In this document: one piece after another, positions 1-11,549 of the stretch | Position numbering within the stretch: the first letter of the stretch is position 1 | How the letters are laid out: each line of letters opens with the position of its first letter | Made by a program: the position numbers and the translations under genes | The notes under the pieces: model-generated | The model's database searches: none | What the model was told of the DNA's origin: nothing | The model's input: only the letters and a program-made list of their open reading frames with translations | Source: Babylonia areolata | Taxonomy: Eukaryota > Mollusca > Gastropoda > Neogastropoda > Buccinidae | Reading direction: 5' to 3' | NCBI RefSeq assembly: GCF_041734735.1 | Contig: NC_134897.1 | Coordinates: 4,442,441-4,506,440, forward strand | DNA: 64,000 nucleotides

Positions 1-191
1 TGAAATAATCAAAATCTGCTAATTACGTTATAGTGACCACTGGTCATCTGCATTGTGCACTGAACAGAAATACTAAGCAGACTTAAAGAAGCTGTCACCT
101 TGTCAAAGTCTGCGTGTTTACAAAAAAAGTTATCACTGGCCTGTGCTAGAATACCAGTTTTGAAGTTATTGTGTTGGTTGTCTTTTGTTTG

Positions 192-265
192 TTTTTTAGC
201 CGAGAATCAGACTCGGGAGCGTCCATTCCCCAGGCGGACATCATAAACCACTAGGCCATATGTGT
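192..265 (-). repeat. tRNA-headed SINE fragment
   Basis: Read on the minus strand this stretch has a tRNA-like layout: an A-box-like segment (TGGCCTAGTGGTT), a short stem able to pair GTCC with GGAC, and a degenerate B-box-like segment (GAGTCTGATTC), followed by an A-rich run that appears as T-rich on the plus strand at 178-198. It looks like the head of a tRNA-derived SINE and not a working tRNA, because the T-arm is imperfect and no clean acceptor stem is visible. A similar head sits near 44640-44690. Family assignment is inference. Confidence 0.4.
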
Positions 266-454
266 CTGTGTGGTAGTGGTCATTGTTTACTCACCTTCTC
301 AACTGTACCTTACACAACTGTCAAGTCAGAGCCGACAGAAAACGGTCTATTAGTGGGTGACAAATTGAACCGCAGTCGACATAAATAATCGACAATGTGG
401 AACAAAATCTCACAATTGTGACAAATAGTAACACTGTGACATTTTGTACCGCGC

Positions 455-1028
455 ACACTTGTACAAAATGTCGCAAGTGTGCCGCAACCAGACCGCACAC
501 TGCGTGGCAGAACTCCCTGTGCTCCGCAGTGCTGGCTCTCTCACACTCCTGGTGAACCAGACAGATGAGGTGCATGGCGATCTTCAACGCATTCTGACGG
601 GATTCGAAACAGGCTTCGTTCTGATCTTTCTGCCGAGCGTCTTCGCCACGTTGAATATCGGATAACCCGTGTTTCAAGGCTTTCAGCAGCAAAGCAAAGG
701 ATACCGTGCTTTCTTTTCTTTCGCTTTCTGCCAGTATTCCCACCAGGAGCCCGTACACATGGAGTGTCTCTTCTTGAAAAGGGAAAATGCCAGCGAGGTT
801 CTGTAGAGCGTGGAAGAGTAACTCGATTGCCTGAGGGTAGTTGCTCTCGTCAGCGTGAAGAGCGGCAGCAAATCTGATGATGAAAATGGTGTCTCCGTTT
901 TCTCTGCCCAGCACACGCTCCCTGACCAGCAGGCTGTGGATGCCGATGTCGTGCTTGCTGCCAGACGACTTGAGCTTCTGCAAGGACTCCAGTGTTTGCA
1001 CTTCCACAGTGTGCCCATAGGCAGCCAC
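455..1028 (-). CDS. FEM1: FEM1-like gene, downstream coding exon
   Basis: This exon encodes the middle of a FEM-1 homologue, the ankyrin and TPR-like substrate receptor of CUL2-RING ubiquitin ligases that binds C-terminal degrons. It begins after a good acceptor (CTGTTTTCAG, AG at 1030-1029), so the first exon base is 1028, in phase 0, continuing the reading frame of the exon at 14924-15252. The FEM1 signature is the block LLVRERVLGRENGDTIF, then IRFAAALHADESNYPQAIEL, matching the family's RERILG..HPDT..IRYRGAVYAD..F..CI pattern; further on, ALKIAMHLICLVHQE matches the ALSIILHLICLL-type helix of FEM1C. The family's RGAVYAD reads AAALHAD here, so the paralogue is divergent. The left (3') boundary is uncertain: homology fades near 455 and no strong donor is obvious, although the frame stays open to 321. 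The C-terminal ankyrins must lie beyond the left edge. Confidence 0.8.
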
Positions 1029-1081
1029 CTGAAAACAGTTACTGAAGTTACGGTTGCTTATCATGAGATATGTTTTAATAT

Positions 1082-2934
1082 TGTTATAGTGTGCCAGCAG
1101 TGTCACCCCCCACCACCCACACTGTCCCCCTTCCCTCCCCATCCCTTCACCCCCTCCCCCCCCTTCTTATATCCCTTCCCGCTCCATCCAAAGTCCAGTC
1201 TTTGAGGTCGCGCCGACACTGCGCCACCCTCCCTCCTTTCACCCTCCCTCACCCCTACTCCCTAGTCGGCCCTCTTTGGTCAGCGACGCCGCGTCACCCG
1301 CCCCAGCTATAGGAATACGTGCAGTTTCGTGATGTTTGCCACAATTCCCGTGTTCGAAACAGACGAGCACGGCGGCCTGTCTTTCAAGTCATTCCTCGTC
1401 TCCCCGTTCACAAACAGGGCTGAGCTAGACGGCGGGACTTCAGAACGTAAGCTAGGGAAAAGTTATGCTAATTCGAACTTTGATCAAGCCGGCTAACAGG
1501 CCGAGAGCTGTATTGTCCTGTCTCCCCAATCTCTTTGTGACGTAAATGGGTGAACTTGTCATCATAGAATGTGTATAGACAAGTGGGTTGAATTGTAGCG
1601 AATCAGATCATTCTGTAGCTTGCATTAGTACACACAGTATGTTGGGGGAAGGGATAAAACCAGTCAGCACAGCCAGTTCTCAGCTGTCTCCCAGAAGAAC
1701 TGACTGACACAGGGTGACTGACTGATCAGTGATGTGAGGAACAAGGAAATCCCTGTTGGGCTGTGAGTACATGACTTGTAATGGTTTTATGTTATGTTGT
1801 TAACTTAGTTGTGTTGGGAAACTATGTTTTATGTCAGTGGACAGCCAGTTTAAGTTGATCTTGTGGCTTGTGGAAAGAATAGGGGTTAATGTGTGAAAGC
1901 TACCCACTGAGAGAAGTACTGGCCTAAATCTTTTGAGTCCCCCCCCCTTCTGTTGGGTTACAGATATCCTGTTCTGTATTTTTGATGTATACATACTTGT
2001 TTTGTATATAGTAGGTGGTGCTGGTTCAGTGTGAACTGAACAGATCTATAGGCTAACACATTGTCAGTGTGTGTTGAGGGTTTTTCATGTGTGTGTGTGT
2101 GTGTATGCACATGGGGGTAGCAGCAAGTGTTGTGGAACACATGTTTGAGTTATTGGTAGTTGTGGTAACATGTGTAGGAGTTGTGCTTTGTGTCAGTGGT
2201 TTACTTTGTTCAAAGTGGGAAGGAACATTGTAATGTGATTAGCGAGTTGGCAGACTATGAGAGCACTGAGGGTCAGTGCTATATGGTTGCATATTGCTGT
2301 TAACCAGAGGTATGTTGGAAGTAATGATTTCCACACATGTACTTGTGTCAGTGGGACACTTTGTGAAGGCAAAGAAGAGATTTGTTTGGTAATGGTAACA
2401 CACAGTTTAGTTGAATGATGGGTAACATGAGTTGGAACACAGGGTTGTATTGGTCAGTGATATGTTTTGTACACAGTATGGTAATTGGTATGTCACTGCT
2501 GGTGGCAGGTAAGCTTGATGAAGCTTGTACCTCACATAGATCTTTGTGTGAGAGTAGTGCATACTGGTGGACATGTGATGAAAGGTGCTGAGAGGGTATA
2601 GGCCTTTTATGTCAGTGATGTCCAGATATTTGAGATTTTATCTGACCTTGGTTTTGGGTGTGTGTTTGTGTTCCAGGTGTGCTGCTTTAGGTTTAGGGTG
2701 AATTTTACCGTGCTGCTTATAGGTGCTGATTTAGGTGTAGGATGATCTTTTTACTGTGTGCTGTATTGTAAAGTAAACACTCTATAAAAACCACTCCATG
2801 TGGCCCTGCTATTGATGTGAGGAGAGACTGGAGCGAGTGAGTGCATGATCTGTTGATCCTATATCCCCCTGTCTCTGCTCTCTCTCTCTTCTGTTAGAAT
2901 CGAACCACACACTCTCAAACAGCACCTTTTTACA
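1082..2934 (+). repeat. LTR copy 1 (array 5' end)
   Basis: 1853-bp terminal repeat. The first 200 bp are strongly C-rich on the plus strand, followed by a TG-rich middle and a short CT tract near the end. Two TATA-like boxes are visible, GGGATAAAACC near 1650-1660 and CTATAAAAACC at 2782-2792. If the second is the promoter, U3 is about 1.7 kb and R-U5 only about 120 bp. No canonical AATAAA signal was found. The left edge abuts ATAT at 1078-1081. Confidence 0.9.
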
Positions 2935-2955
2935 ACTTGGCGTCGCCGACAGGAT
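2935..2955 (+). other. Primer binding site (repeated at 6548 and 10162)
   Basis: Directly after the LTR end, with a 3-bp gap, the sequence reads TGGCGTCGCCGACAGG. It starts with TGG, the complement of a tRNA CCA end, as expected of a reverse-transcription primer site. Read as the complement of a tRNA 3' end it fits a 7-bp acceptor strand plus a T-stem, and loosely recalls serine tRNAs, but I cannot assign the tRNA without a search. The same site follows LTR2 and LTR3. Confidence 0.6.
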
Positions 2956-3065
2956 AGGCAGGTAGAGTGATTTACTGACACAATAGGAAGGTTAAGCAGT
3001 TAGGACTTAAGCAGCACACAGCCAGGTAACACAGCCAGGTAGCACAGCCCAGTAACAGCCCAGAG

Positions 3066-4322
3066 ATGACAACCCCAACTACAGTGGCGCAGGAGTTTCC
3101 CATGGGGTGGTACGTAGCACCCACACTCCCAGTATTCACTGGTGAGCCAGGCAAGATGTCGGCTGAGGACTTTATCGTGGAGGCGAAGAGAGTCCTGGCT
3201 GCGTACCCCATGGGAGAAGAGATGGCTGCCTACTTTGTGTACAGCCATCTGCAGGGAACCGCACGCAGGGAGCTGATGCTGCGGGACCTGGAGGAGACCA
3301 ACACCCCAGAGAAGGTGATCAACATTCTGCTGGGGGTGTTCGGCGACGGGCGGCGTGTCACCACACTGCTGTCCACATTTTTCAGCAGGAAGCAGTTGCC
3401 AGAGGAGTCCACCTTGGACTACTCCCATGCTCTGTGCAGCATGGGGAGGATCATCCGGACGAAGAGCACTGGGGCCCTCACCGCTGAGATGCTGAGGGAC
3501 CACTTCATCGATGGCCTCCGGAACCTCCTGCTGAAAAGGGAGCTGCGCCGCGTAGTGAGGAGGGAGCCACACACCACCTTCATCCAGGCGAGGGATGAAG
3601 CCCTGAGACTGTGGCAAGAGCTGGAGGAGGACCAACGACAGCAACAGGCCAGGGAACAGATGGCACAGTTAGGAGATAAACTGTTGCTGATAGAAGAGAG
3701 TATTAGGTCCATGCAGGGGTTAGTGTCAGATTTAGTCAGTCAGAGAGATGGGGCTGTGCTAGAGAACAGGGCTGTGGGTAGGAAGAGAAGGAACAGAGGT
3801 AGGAAAGGGAAAGGTCAGTCAGTCGTGGGAAATGGGATTTCCCTAAAGGTGGGTAAGGTTCTCCCCAAGGAAAAACACAAAGATTTCCACAATGAGAACC
3901 AGAGAGACTTGCCCAATAGTCTCAGGGGGCAGGATCCGAGTCCGAATGAAAAGACTCCAGTCAGAACAATAGCTGACTGTGAGGATGATCCTTGCCAGGG
4001 TGAATGGGTGCTGCTGCCCATACCACCTGATCCAGGAATTCCTGGTACATGTGCCACATGGGAGGGCACAGGTGACGGAGACTGCCAGGGTGCAGTCAAG
4101 TCTCCAGGACGGTCACACAGACCGGTGGTAACCGGGTTGTGTGAGACTGGCACCAGGTCTCATCCGAAGCCTGGGGTGCATGGGACATGTGTAGGTGCCA
4201 GGGTGCCAGATCAGACTGACAGGGTTGGGAAACTGTCAGGGTCAACCTGTAGGGCTAGAGCTAGGGACAGGTTTGATGCGAGCCATCCGGCATTGACTAG
4301 AGTTGTTGCTACAGCCTGCTAG
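3066..4322 (+). CDS. Gag-like capsid protein, copy 1
   Basis: 418-residue ORF starting at an ATG 131 bp after the LTR. Residues about 19-180 look like a Ty3/Gypsy-class Gag capsid (Retrotrans_gag type): LPVFTGEPGKMSAEDF, then an alpha-helical YSHLQGTARRELMLRD segment, then LLSTFFSRKQLPEESTLDYS. A glutamine/glutamate-rich helical stretch follows (about 180-235), then a basic patch GRKRRNRGRKGKGQ near 250 that could bind nucleic acid. The C-terminal third is rich in proline, glycine and cysteine. No CCHC zinc knuckle was seen. In the family such a protein packages element RNA in virus-like particles; that role is inferred. The element carries no enzyme ORF. Confidence 0.8.
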   Translation: MTTPTTVAQEFPMGWYVAPTLPVFTGEPGKMSAEDFIVEAKRVLAAYPMGEEMAAYFVYSHLQGTARRELMLRDLEETNTPEKVINILLGVFGDGRRVTTLLSTFFSRKQLPEESTLDYSHALCSMGRIIRTKSTGALTAEMLRDHFIDGLRNLLLKRELRRVVRREPHTTFIQARDEALRLWQELEEDQRQQQAREQMAQLGDKLLLIEESIRSMQGLVSDLVSQRDGAVLENRAVGRKRRNRGRKGKGQSVVGNGISLKVGKVLPKEKHKDFHNENQRDLPNSLRGQDPSPNEKTPVRTIADCEDDPCQGEWVLLPIPPDPGIPGTCATWEGTGDGDCQGAVKSPGRSHRPVVTGLCETGTRSHPKPGVHGTCVGARVPDQTDRVGKLSGSTCRARARDRFDASHPALTRVVATAC

Positions 4323-4694
4323 GGGAATGTTGGAATTGGGGAAAATTGTGTCATGTTATGGGTTTTGTTGTTGTTGTTGTTTTCCTTCATTCCAGGGCTT
4401 GTGGCTGCTGATGTGTGTCAGCTGGAACACTGTTGATTTTTGCATTGTGTAGCTCCCTGTTTGATTTTTTTATGTATGCTTTTCTGGGTTATGGAGTTAT
4501 GTACAGCTGTATCATTTTGAAATGTATTTTTGGTGGTTTCTTTTGTCCTGTAATGTCTTCATTTTCACATGTTTATGTTTCTGCTAATTTTTGGGTTAGA
4601 GAACTAATCTCCCCATTAGCATTAATTGATGATGGCAGTGGTCAGCATGTGGTCAGCAGCAATGAGGACATTGCATTCAAAAGCTGGGGGTGGG
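4321..4694 (+). other. Post-gag leader and polypurine tract (also 7934-8307 and 11548-11921)
   Basis: The 374 bp between gag and the next LTR hold no recognisable gene. It contains a (GTT)n run near 4368-4382, a pyrimidine tract ending in CAG at 4393-4395, and AT-rich sequence. It ends with the purine-rich AAAAGCTGGGGGTGGG immediately before the LTR TGTTATAG, in the position of the polypurine tract that primes plus-strand synthesis in LTR elements. A 95-codon frame here lacks an ATG start and is not called. Confidence 0.6.
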
Positions 4695-6547
4695 TGTTAT
4701 AGTGTGCCAGCAGTGTCACCCCCCACCACCCACACTGTCCCCCTTCCCTCCCCATCCCTTCACCCCCTCCCCCCCCTTCTTATATCCCTTCCCGCTCCAT
4801 CCAAAGTCCAGTCTTTGAGGTCGCGCCGACACTGCGCCACCCTCCCTCCTTTCACCCTCCCTCACCCCTACTCCCTAGTCGGCCCTCTTTGGTCAGCGAC
4901 GCCGCGTCACCCGCCCCAGCTATAGGAATACGTGCAGTTTCGTGATGTTTGCCACAATTCCCGTGTTCGAAACAGACGAGCACGGCGGCCTGTCTTTCAA
5001 GTCATTCCTCGTCTCCCCGTTCACAAACAGGGCTGAGCTAGACGGCGGGACTTCAGAACGTAAGCTAGGGAAAAGTTATGCTAATTCGAACTTTGATCAA
5101 GCCGGCTAACAGGCCGAGAGCTGTATTGTCCTGTCTCCCCAATCTCTTTGTGACGTAAATGGGTGAACTTGTCATCATAGAATGTGTATAGACAAGTGGG
5201 TTGAATTGTAGCGAATCAGATCATTCTGTAGCTTGCATTAGTACACACAGTATGTTGGGGGAAGGGATAAAACCAGTCAGCACAGCCAGTTCTCAGCTGT
5301 CTCCCAGAAGAACTGACTGACACAGGGTGACTGACTGATCAGTGATGTGAGGAACAAGGAAATCCCTGTTGGGCTGTGAGTACATGACTTGTAATGGTTT
5401 TATGTTATGTTGTTAACTTAGTTGTGTTGGGAAACTATGTTTTATGTCAGTGGACAGCCAGTTTAAGTTGATCTTGTGGCTTGTGGAAAGAATAGGGGTT
5501 AATGTGTGAAAGCTACCCACTGAGAGAAGTACTGGCCTAAATCTTTTGAGTCCCCCCCCCTTCTGTTGGGTTACAGATATCCTGTTCTGTATTTTTGATG
5601 TATACATACTTGTTTTGTATATAGTAGGTGGTGCTGGTTCAGTGTGAACTGAACAGATCTATAGGCTAACACATTGTCAGTGTGTGTTGAGGGTTTTTCA
5701 TGTGTGTGTGTGTGTGTATGCACATGGGGGTAGCAGCAAGTGTTGTGGAACACATGTTTGAGTTATTGGTAGTTGTGGTAACATGTGTAGGAGTTGTGCT
5801 TTGTGTCAGTGGTTTACTTTGTTCAAAGTGGGAAGGAACATTGTAATGTGATTAGCGAGTTGGCAGACTATGAGAGCACTGAGGGTCAGTGCTATATGGT
5901 TGCATATTGCTGTTAACCAGAGGTATGTTGGAAGTAATGATTTCCACACATGTACTTGTGTCAGTGGGACACTTTGTGAAGGCAAAGAAGAGATTTGTTT
6001 GGTAATGGTAACACACAGTTTAGTTGAATGATGGGTAACATGAGTTGGAACACAGGGTTGTATTGGTCAGTGATATGTTTTGTACACAGTATGGTAATTG
6101 GTATGTCACTGCTGGTGGCAGGTAAGCTTGATGAAGCTTGTACCTCACATAGATCTTTGTGTGAGAGTAGTGCATACTGGTGGACATGTGATGAAAGGTG
6201 CTGAGAGGGTATAGGCCTTTTATGTCAGTGATGTCCAGATATTTGAGATTTTATCTGACCTTGGTTTTGGGTGTGTGTTTGTGTTCCAGGTGTGCTGCTT
6301 TAGGTTTAGGGTGAATTTTACCGTGCTGCTTATAGGTGCTGATTTAGGTGTAGGATGATCTTTTTACTGTGTGCTGTATTGTAAAGTAAACACTCTATAA
6401 AAACCACTCCATGTGGCCCTGCTATTGATGTGAGGAGAGACTGGAGCGAGTGAGTGCATGATCTGTTGATCCTATATCCCCCTGTCTCTGCTCTCTCTCT
6501 CTTCTGTTAGAATCGAACCACACACTCTCAAACAGCACCTTTTTACA
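4695..6547 (+). repeat. LTR copy 2 (internal)
   Basis: Direct copy of the 1853-bp LTR, shared as 3' LTR of unit 1 and 5' LTR of unit 2. By eye it is the same as copy 1. Its position between two internal regions, without host DNA, is what unequal crossing-over between LTRs produces. Confidence 0.9.
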
Positions 6548-6678
6548 ACTTGGCGTCGCCGACAGGATAGGCAGGTAGAGTGATTTACTGACACAATAGG
6601 AAGGTTAAGCAGTTAGGACTTAAGCAGCACACAGCCAGGTAACACAGCCAGGTAGCACAGCCCAGTAACAGCCCAGAG

Positions 6679-7935
6679 ATGACAACCCCAACTACAGTGG
6701 CGCAGGAGTTTCCCATGGGGTGGTACGTAGCACCCACACTCCCAGTATTCACTGGTGAGCCAGGCAAGATGTCGGCTGAGGACTTTATCGTGGAGGCGAA
6801 GAGAGTCCTGGCTGCGTACCCCATGGGAGAAGAGATGGCTGCCTACTTTGTGTACAGCCATCTGCAGGGAACCGCACGCAGGGAGCTGATGCTGCGGGAC
6901 CTGGAGGAGACCAACACCCCAGAGAAGGTGATCAACATTCTGCTGGGGGTGTTCGGCGACGGGCGGCGTGTCACCACACTGCTGTCCACATTTTTCAGCA
7001 GGAAGCAGTTGCCAGAGGAGTCCACCTTGGACTACTCCCATGCTCTGTGCAGCATGGGGAGGATCATCCGGACGAAGAGCACTGGGGCCCTCACCGCTGA
7101 GATGCTGAGGGACCACTTCATCGATGGCCTCCGGAACCTCCTGCTGAAAAGGGAGCTGCGCCACGTAGTGAGGAGGGAGCCACACACCACCTTCATCCAG
7201 GCGAGGGATGAAGCCCTGAGACTGTGGCAAGAGCTGGAGGAGGACCAACGACAGCAACAGGCCAGGGAACAGATGGCACAGTTAGGAGATAAACTGTTGC
7301 TGATAGAAGAGAGTATTAGGTCCATGCAGGGGTTAGTGTCAGATTTAGTCAGTCAGAGAGATGGGGCTGTGCTAGAGAACAGGGCTGTGGGTAGGAAGAG
7401 AAGGAACAGAGGTAGGAAAGGGAAAGGTCAGTCAGTCGTGGGAAATGGGATTTCCCTAAAGGTGGGTAAGGTTCTCCCCAAGGAAAAACACAAAGATTTC
7501 CACAATGAGAACCAGAGAGACTTGCCCAATAGTCTCAGGGGGCAGGATCCGAGTCCGAATGAAAAGACTCCAGTCAGAACAATAGCTGACTGTGAGGATG
7601 ATCCTTGCCAGGGTGAATGGGTGCTGCTGCCCATACCACCTGATCCAGGAATTCCTGGTACATGTGCCACATGGGAGGGCACAGGTGACGGAGACTGCCA
7701 GGGTGCAGTCAAGTCTCCAGGACGGTCACACAGACCGGTGGTAACCGGGTTGTGTGAGACTGGCACCAGGTCTCATCCGAAGCCTGGGGTGCATGGGACA
7801 TGTGTAGGTGCCAGGGTGCCAGATCAGACTGACAGGGTTGGGAAACTGTCAGGGTCAACCTGTAGGGCTAGAGCTAGGGACAGGTTTGATGCGAGCCATC
7901 CGGCATTGACTAGAGTTGTTGCTACAGCCTGCTAG
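6679..7935 (+). CDS. Gag-like capsid protein, copy 2
   Basis: Same 418-residue Gag-like ORF as at 3066-4322, in the second unit of the array and open throughout. Its protein differs from copies 1 and 3 by a single conservative residue difference, so all three copies are effectively the same gene. Near-identity fits recent array growth or homogenisation and gives no evidence for or against selection. Confidence 0.8.
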   Translation: MTTPTTVAQEFPMGWYVAPTLPVFTGEPGKMSAEDFIVEAKRVLAAYPMGEEMAAYFVYSHLQGTARRELMLRDLEETNTPEKVINILLGVFGDGRRVTTLLSTFFSRKQLPEESTLDYSHALCSMGRIIRTKSTGALTAEMLRDHFIDGLRNLLLKRELRHVVRREPHTTFIQARDEALRLWQELEEDQRQQQAREQMAQLGDKLLLIEESIRSMQGLVSDLVSQRDGAVLENRAVGRKRRNRGRKGKGQSVVGNGISLKVGKVLPKEKHKDFHNENQRDLPNSLRGQDPSPNEKTPVRTIADCEDDPCQGEWVLLPIPPDPGIPGTCATWEGTGDGDCQGAVKSPGRSHRPVVTGLCETGTRSHPKPGVHGTCVGARVPDQTDRVGKLSGSTCRARARDRFDASHPALTRVVATAC

Positions 7936-8307
7936 GGGAATGTTGGAATTGGGGAAAATTGTGTCATGTTATGGGTTTTGTTGTTGTTGTTGTTTTCCTT
8001 CATTCCAGGGCTTGTGGCTGCTGATGTGTGTCAGCTGGAACACTGTTGATTTTTGCATTGTGTAGCTCCCTGTTTGATTTTTTTATGTATGCTTTTCTGG
8101 GTTATGGAGTTATGTACAGCTGTATCATTTTGAAATGTATTTTTGGTGGTTTCTTTTGTCCTGTAATGTCTTCATTTTCACATGTTTATGTTTCTGCTAA
8201 TTTTTGGGTTAGAGAACTAATCTCCCCATTAGCATTAATTGATGATGGCAGTGGTCAGCATGTGGTCAGCAGCAATGAGGACATTGCATTCAAAAGCTGG
8301 GGGTGGG

Positions 8308-10161
8308 TGTTATAGTGTGCCAGCAGTGTCACCCCCCACCACCCACACTGTCCCCCTTCCCTCCCCATCCCTTCACCCCCTCCCCCCCCCTTCTTATATC
8401 CCTTCCCGCTCCATCCAAAGTCCAGTCTTTGAGGTCGCGCCGACACTGCGCCACCCTCCCTCCTTTCACCCTCCCTCACCCCTACTCCCTAGTCGGCCCT
8501 CTTTGGTCAGCGACGCCGCGTCACCCGCCCCAGCTATAGGAATACGTGCAGTTTCGTGATGTTTGCCACAATTCCCGTGTTCGAAACAGACGAGCACGGC
8601 GGCCTGTCTTTCAAGTCATTCCTCGTCTCCCCGTTCACAAACAGGGCTGAGCTAGACGGCGGGACTTCAGAACGTAAGCTAGGGAAAAGTTATGCTAATT
8701 CGAACTTTGATCAAGCCGGCTAACAGGCCGAGAGCTGTATTGTCCTGTCTCCCCAATCTCTTTGTGACGTAAATGGGTGAACTTGTCATCATAGAATGTG
8801 TATAGACAAGTGGGTTGAATTGTAGCGAATCAGATCATTCTGTAGCTTGCATTAGTACACACAGTATGTTGGGGGAAGGGATAAAACCAGTCAGCACAGC
8901 CAGTTCTCAGCTGTCTCCCAGAAGAACTGACTGACACAGGGTGACTGACTGATCAGTGATGTGAGGAACAAGGAAATCCCTGTTGGGCTGTGAGTACATG
9001 ACTTGTAATGGTTTTATGTTATGTTGTTAACTTAGTTGTGTTGGGAAACTATGTTTTATGTCAGTGGACAGCCAGTTTAAGTTGATCTTGTGGCTTGTGG
9101 AAAGAATAGGGGTTAATGTGTGAAAGCTACCCACTGAGAGAAGTACTGGCCTAAATCTTTTGAGTCCCCCCCCCTTCTGTTGGGTTACAGATATCCTGTT
9201 CTGTATTTTTGATGTATACATACTTGTTTTGTATATAGTAGGTGGTGCTGGTTCAGTGTGAACTGAACAGATCTATAGGCTAACACATTGTCAGTGTGTG
9301 TTGAGGGTTTTTCATGTGTGTGTGTGTGTGTATGCACATGGGGGTAGCAGCAAGTGTTGTGGAACACATGTTTGAGTTATTGGTAGTTGTGGTAACATGT
9401 GTAGGAGTTGTGCTTTGTGTCAGTGGTTTACTTTGTTCAAAGTGGGAAGGAACATTGTAATGTGATTAGCGAGTTGGCAGACTATGAGAGCACTGAGGGT
9501 CAGTGCTATATGGTTGCATATTGCTGTTAACCAGAGGTATGTTGGAAGTAATGATTTCCACACATGTACTTGTGTCAGTGGGACACTTTGTGAAGGCAAA
9601 GAAGAGATTTGTTTGGTAATGGTAACACACAGTTTAGTTGAATGATGGGTAACATGAGTTGGAACACAGGGTTGTATTGGTCAGTGATATGTTTTGTACA
9701 CAGTATGGTAATTGGTATGTCACTGCTGGTGGCAGGTAAGCTTGATGAAGCTTGTACCTCACATAGATCTTTGTGTGAGAGTAGTGCATACTGGTGGACA
9801 TGTGATGAAAGGTGCTGAGAGGGTATAGGCCTTTTATGTCAGTGATGTCCAGATATTTGAGATTTTATCTGACCTTGGTTTTGGGTGTGTGTTTGTGTTC
9901 CAGGTGTGCTGCTTTAGGTTTAGGGTGAATTTTACCGTGCTGCTTATAGGTGCTGATTTAGGTGTAGGATGATCTTTTTACTGTGTGCTGTATTGTAAAG
10001 TAAACACTCTATAAAAACCACTCCATGTGGCCCTGCTATTGATGTGAGGAGAGACTGGAGCGAGTGAGTGCATGATCTGTTGATCCTATATCCCCCTGTC
10101 TCTGCTCTCTCTCTCTTCTGTTAGAATCGAACCACACACTCTCAAACAGCACCTTTTTACA
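8308..10161 (+). repeat. LTR copy 3 (internal)
   Basis: Third direct copy of the LTR, 1854 bp, one base longer than the others in the C-run near the start. Shared between units 2 and 3. Small private differences like this show that the repeat copies are distinct molecules and not one sequence duplicated in silico. Confidence 0.9.
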
Positions 10162-10292
10162 ACTTGGCGTCGCCGACAGGATAGGCAGGTAGAGTGATTT
10201 ACTGACACAATAGGAAGGTTAAGCAGTTAGGACTTAAGCAGCACACAGCCAGGTAACACAGCCAGGTAGCACAGCCCAGTAACAGCCCAGAG

Positions 10293-11549
10293 ATGACAAC
10301 CCCAACTACAGTGGCGCAGGAGTTTCCCATGGGGTGGTACGTAGCACCCACACTCCCAGTATTCACTGGTGAGCCAGGCAAGATGTCGGCTGAGGACTTT
10401 ATCGTGGAGGCGAAGAGAGTCCTGGCTGCGTACCCCATGGGAGAAGAGATGGCTGCCTACTTTGTGTACAGCCATCTGCAGGGAACCGCACGCAGGGAGC
10501 TGATGCTGCGGGACCTGGAGGAGACCAACACCCCAGAGAAGGTGATCAACATTCTGCTGGGGGTGTTCGGCGACGGGCGGCGTGTCACCACACTGCTGTC
10601 CACATTTTTCAGCAGGAAGCAGTTGCCAGAGGAGTCCACCTTGGACTACTCCCATGCTCTGTGCAGCATGGGGAGGATCATCCGGACGAAGAGCACTGGG
10701 GCCCTCACCGCGGAGATGCTGAGGGACCACTTCATCGATGGCCTCCGGAACCTCCTGCTGAAAAGGGAGCTGCGCCGCGTAGTGAGGAGGGAGCCACACA
10801 CCACCTTCATCCAGGCGAGGGATGAAGCCCTGAGACTGTGGCAAGAGCTGGAGGAGGACCAACGACAGCAACAGGCCAGGGAACAGATGGCACAGTTAGG
10901 AGATAAACTGTTGCTGATAGAAGAGAGTATTAGGTCCATGCAGGGGTTAGTGTCAGATTTAGTCAGTCAGAGAGATGGGGCTGTGCTAGAGAACAGGGCT
11001 GTGGGTAGGAAGAGAAGGAACAGAGGTAGGAAAGGGAAAGGTCAGTCAGTCGTGGGAAATGGGATTTCCCTAAAGGTGGGTAAGGTTCTCCCCAAGGAAA
11101 AACACAAAGATTTCCACAATGAGAACCAGAGAGACTTGCCCAATAGTCTCAGGGGGCAGGATCCGAGTCCGAATGAAAAGACTCCAGTCAGAACAATAGC
11201 TGACTGTGAGGATGATCCTTGCCAGGGTGAATGGGTGCTGCTGCCCATACCACCTGATCCAGGAATTCCTGGTACATGTGCCACATGGGAGGGCACAGGT
11301 GACGGAGACTGCCAGGGTGCAGTCAAGTCTCCAGGACGGTCACACAGACCGGTGGTAACCGGGTTGTGTGAGACTGGCACCAGGTCTCATCCGAAGCCTG
11401 GGGTGCATGGGACATGTGTAGGTGCCAGGGTGCCAGATCAGACTGACAGGGTTGGGAAACTGTCAGGGTCAACCTGTAGGGCTAGAGCTAGGGACAGGTT
11501 TGATGCGAGCCATCCGGCATTGACTAGAGTTGTTGCTACAGCCTGCTAG
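10293..11549 (+). CDS. Gag-like capsid protein, copy 3
   Basis: Third copy of the 418-residue Gag-like ORF, with the same protein as copy 1 and open throughout. It sits 131 bp after LTR copy 3 and is followed by the same purine tract and LTR copy 4. Confidence 0.8.
   Translation: MTTPTTVAQEFPMGWYVAPTLPVFTGEPGKMSAEDFIVEAKRVLAAYPMGEEMAAYFVYSHLQGTARRELMLRDLEETNTPEKVINILLGVFGDGRRVTTLLSTFFSRKQLPEESTLDYSHALCSMGRIIRTKSTGALTAEMLRDHFIDGLRNLLLKRELRRVVRREPHTTFIQARDEALRLWQELEEDQRQQQAREQMAQLGDKLLLIEESIRSMQGLVSDLVSQRDGAVLENRAVGRKRRNRGRKGKGQSVVGNGISLKVGKVLPKEKHKDFHNENQRDLPNSLRGQDPSPNEKTPVRTIADCEDDPCQGEWVLLPIPPDPGIPGTCATWEGTGDGDCQGAVKSPGRSHRPVVTGLCETGTRSHPKPGVHGTCVGARVPDQTDRVGKLSGSTCRARARDRFDASHPALTRVVATAC

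Noticed and set aside
1091-1312. Proline/serine-rich plus-strand frame at the LTR start
   Set aside because: Produced by the C-rich composition of the LTR; present in all LTR copies with shifting frame and no domain.
3000-3644. 214-codon minus-strand frame opposite gag, repeated in each unit (also 6613-7257 and 10227-10871)
   Set aside because: It is a shadow of the GC-rich gag coding strand, has no domain, and is conserved only because the units are near-identical.
4415-4702. Hydrophobic 95-codon frame after gag, considered as a possible envelope-like product
   Set aside because: No ATG start, no signal peptide or family motif, and it runs through the purine tract into the LTR.
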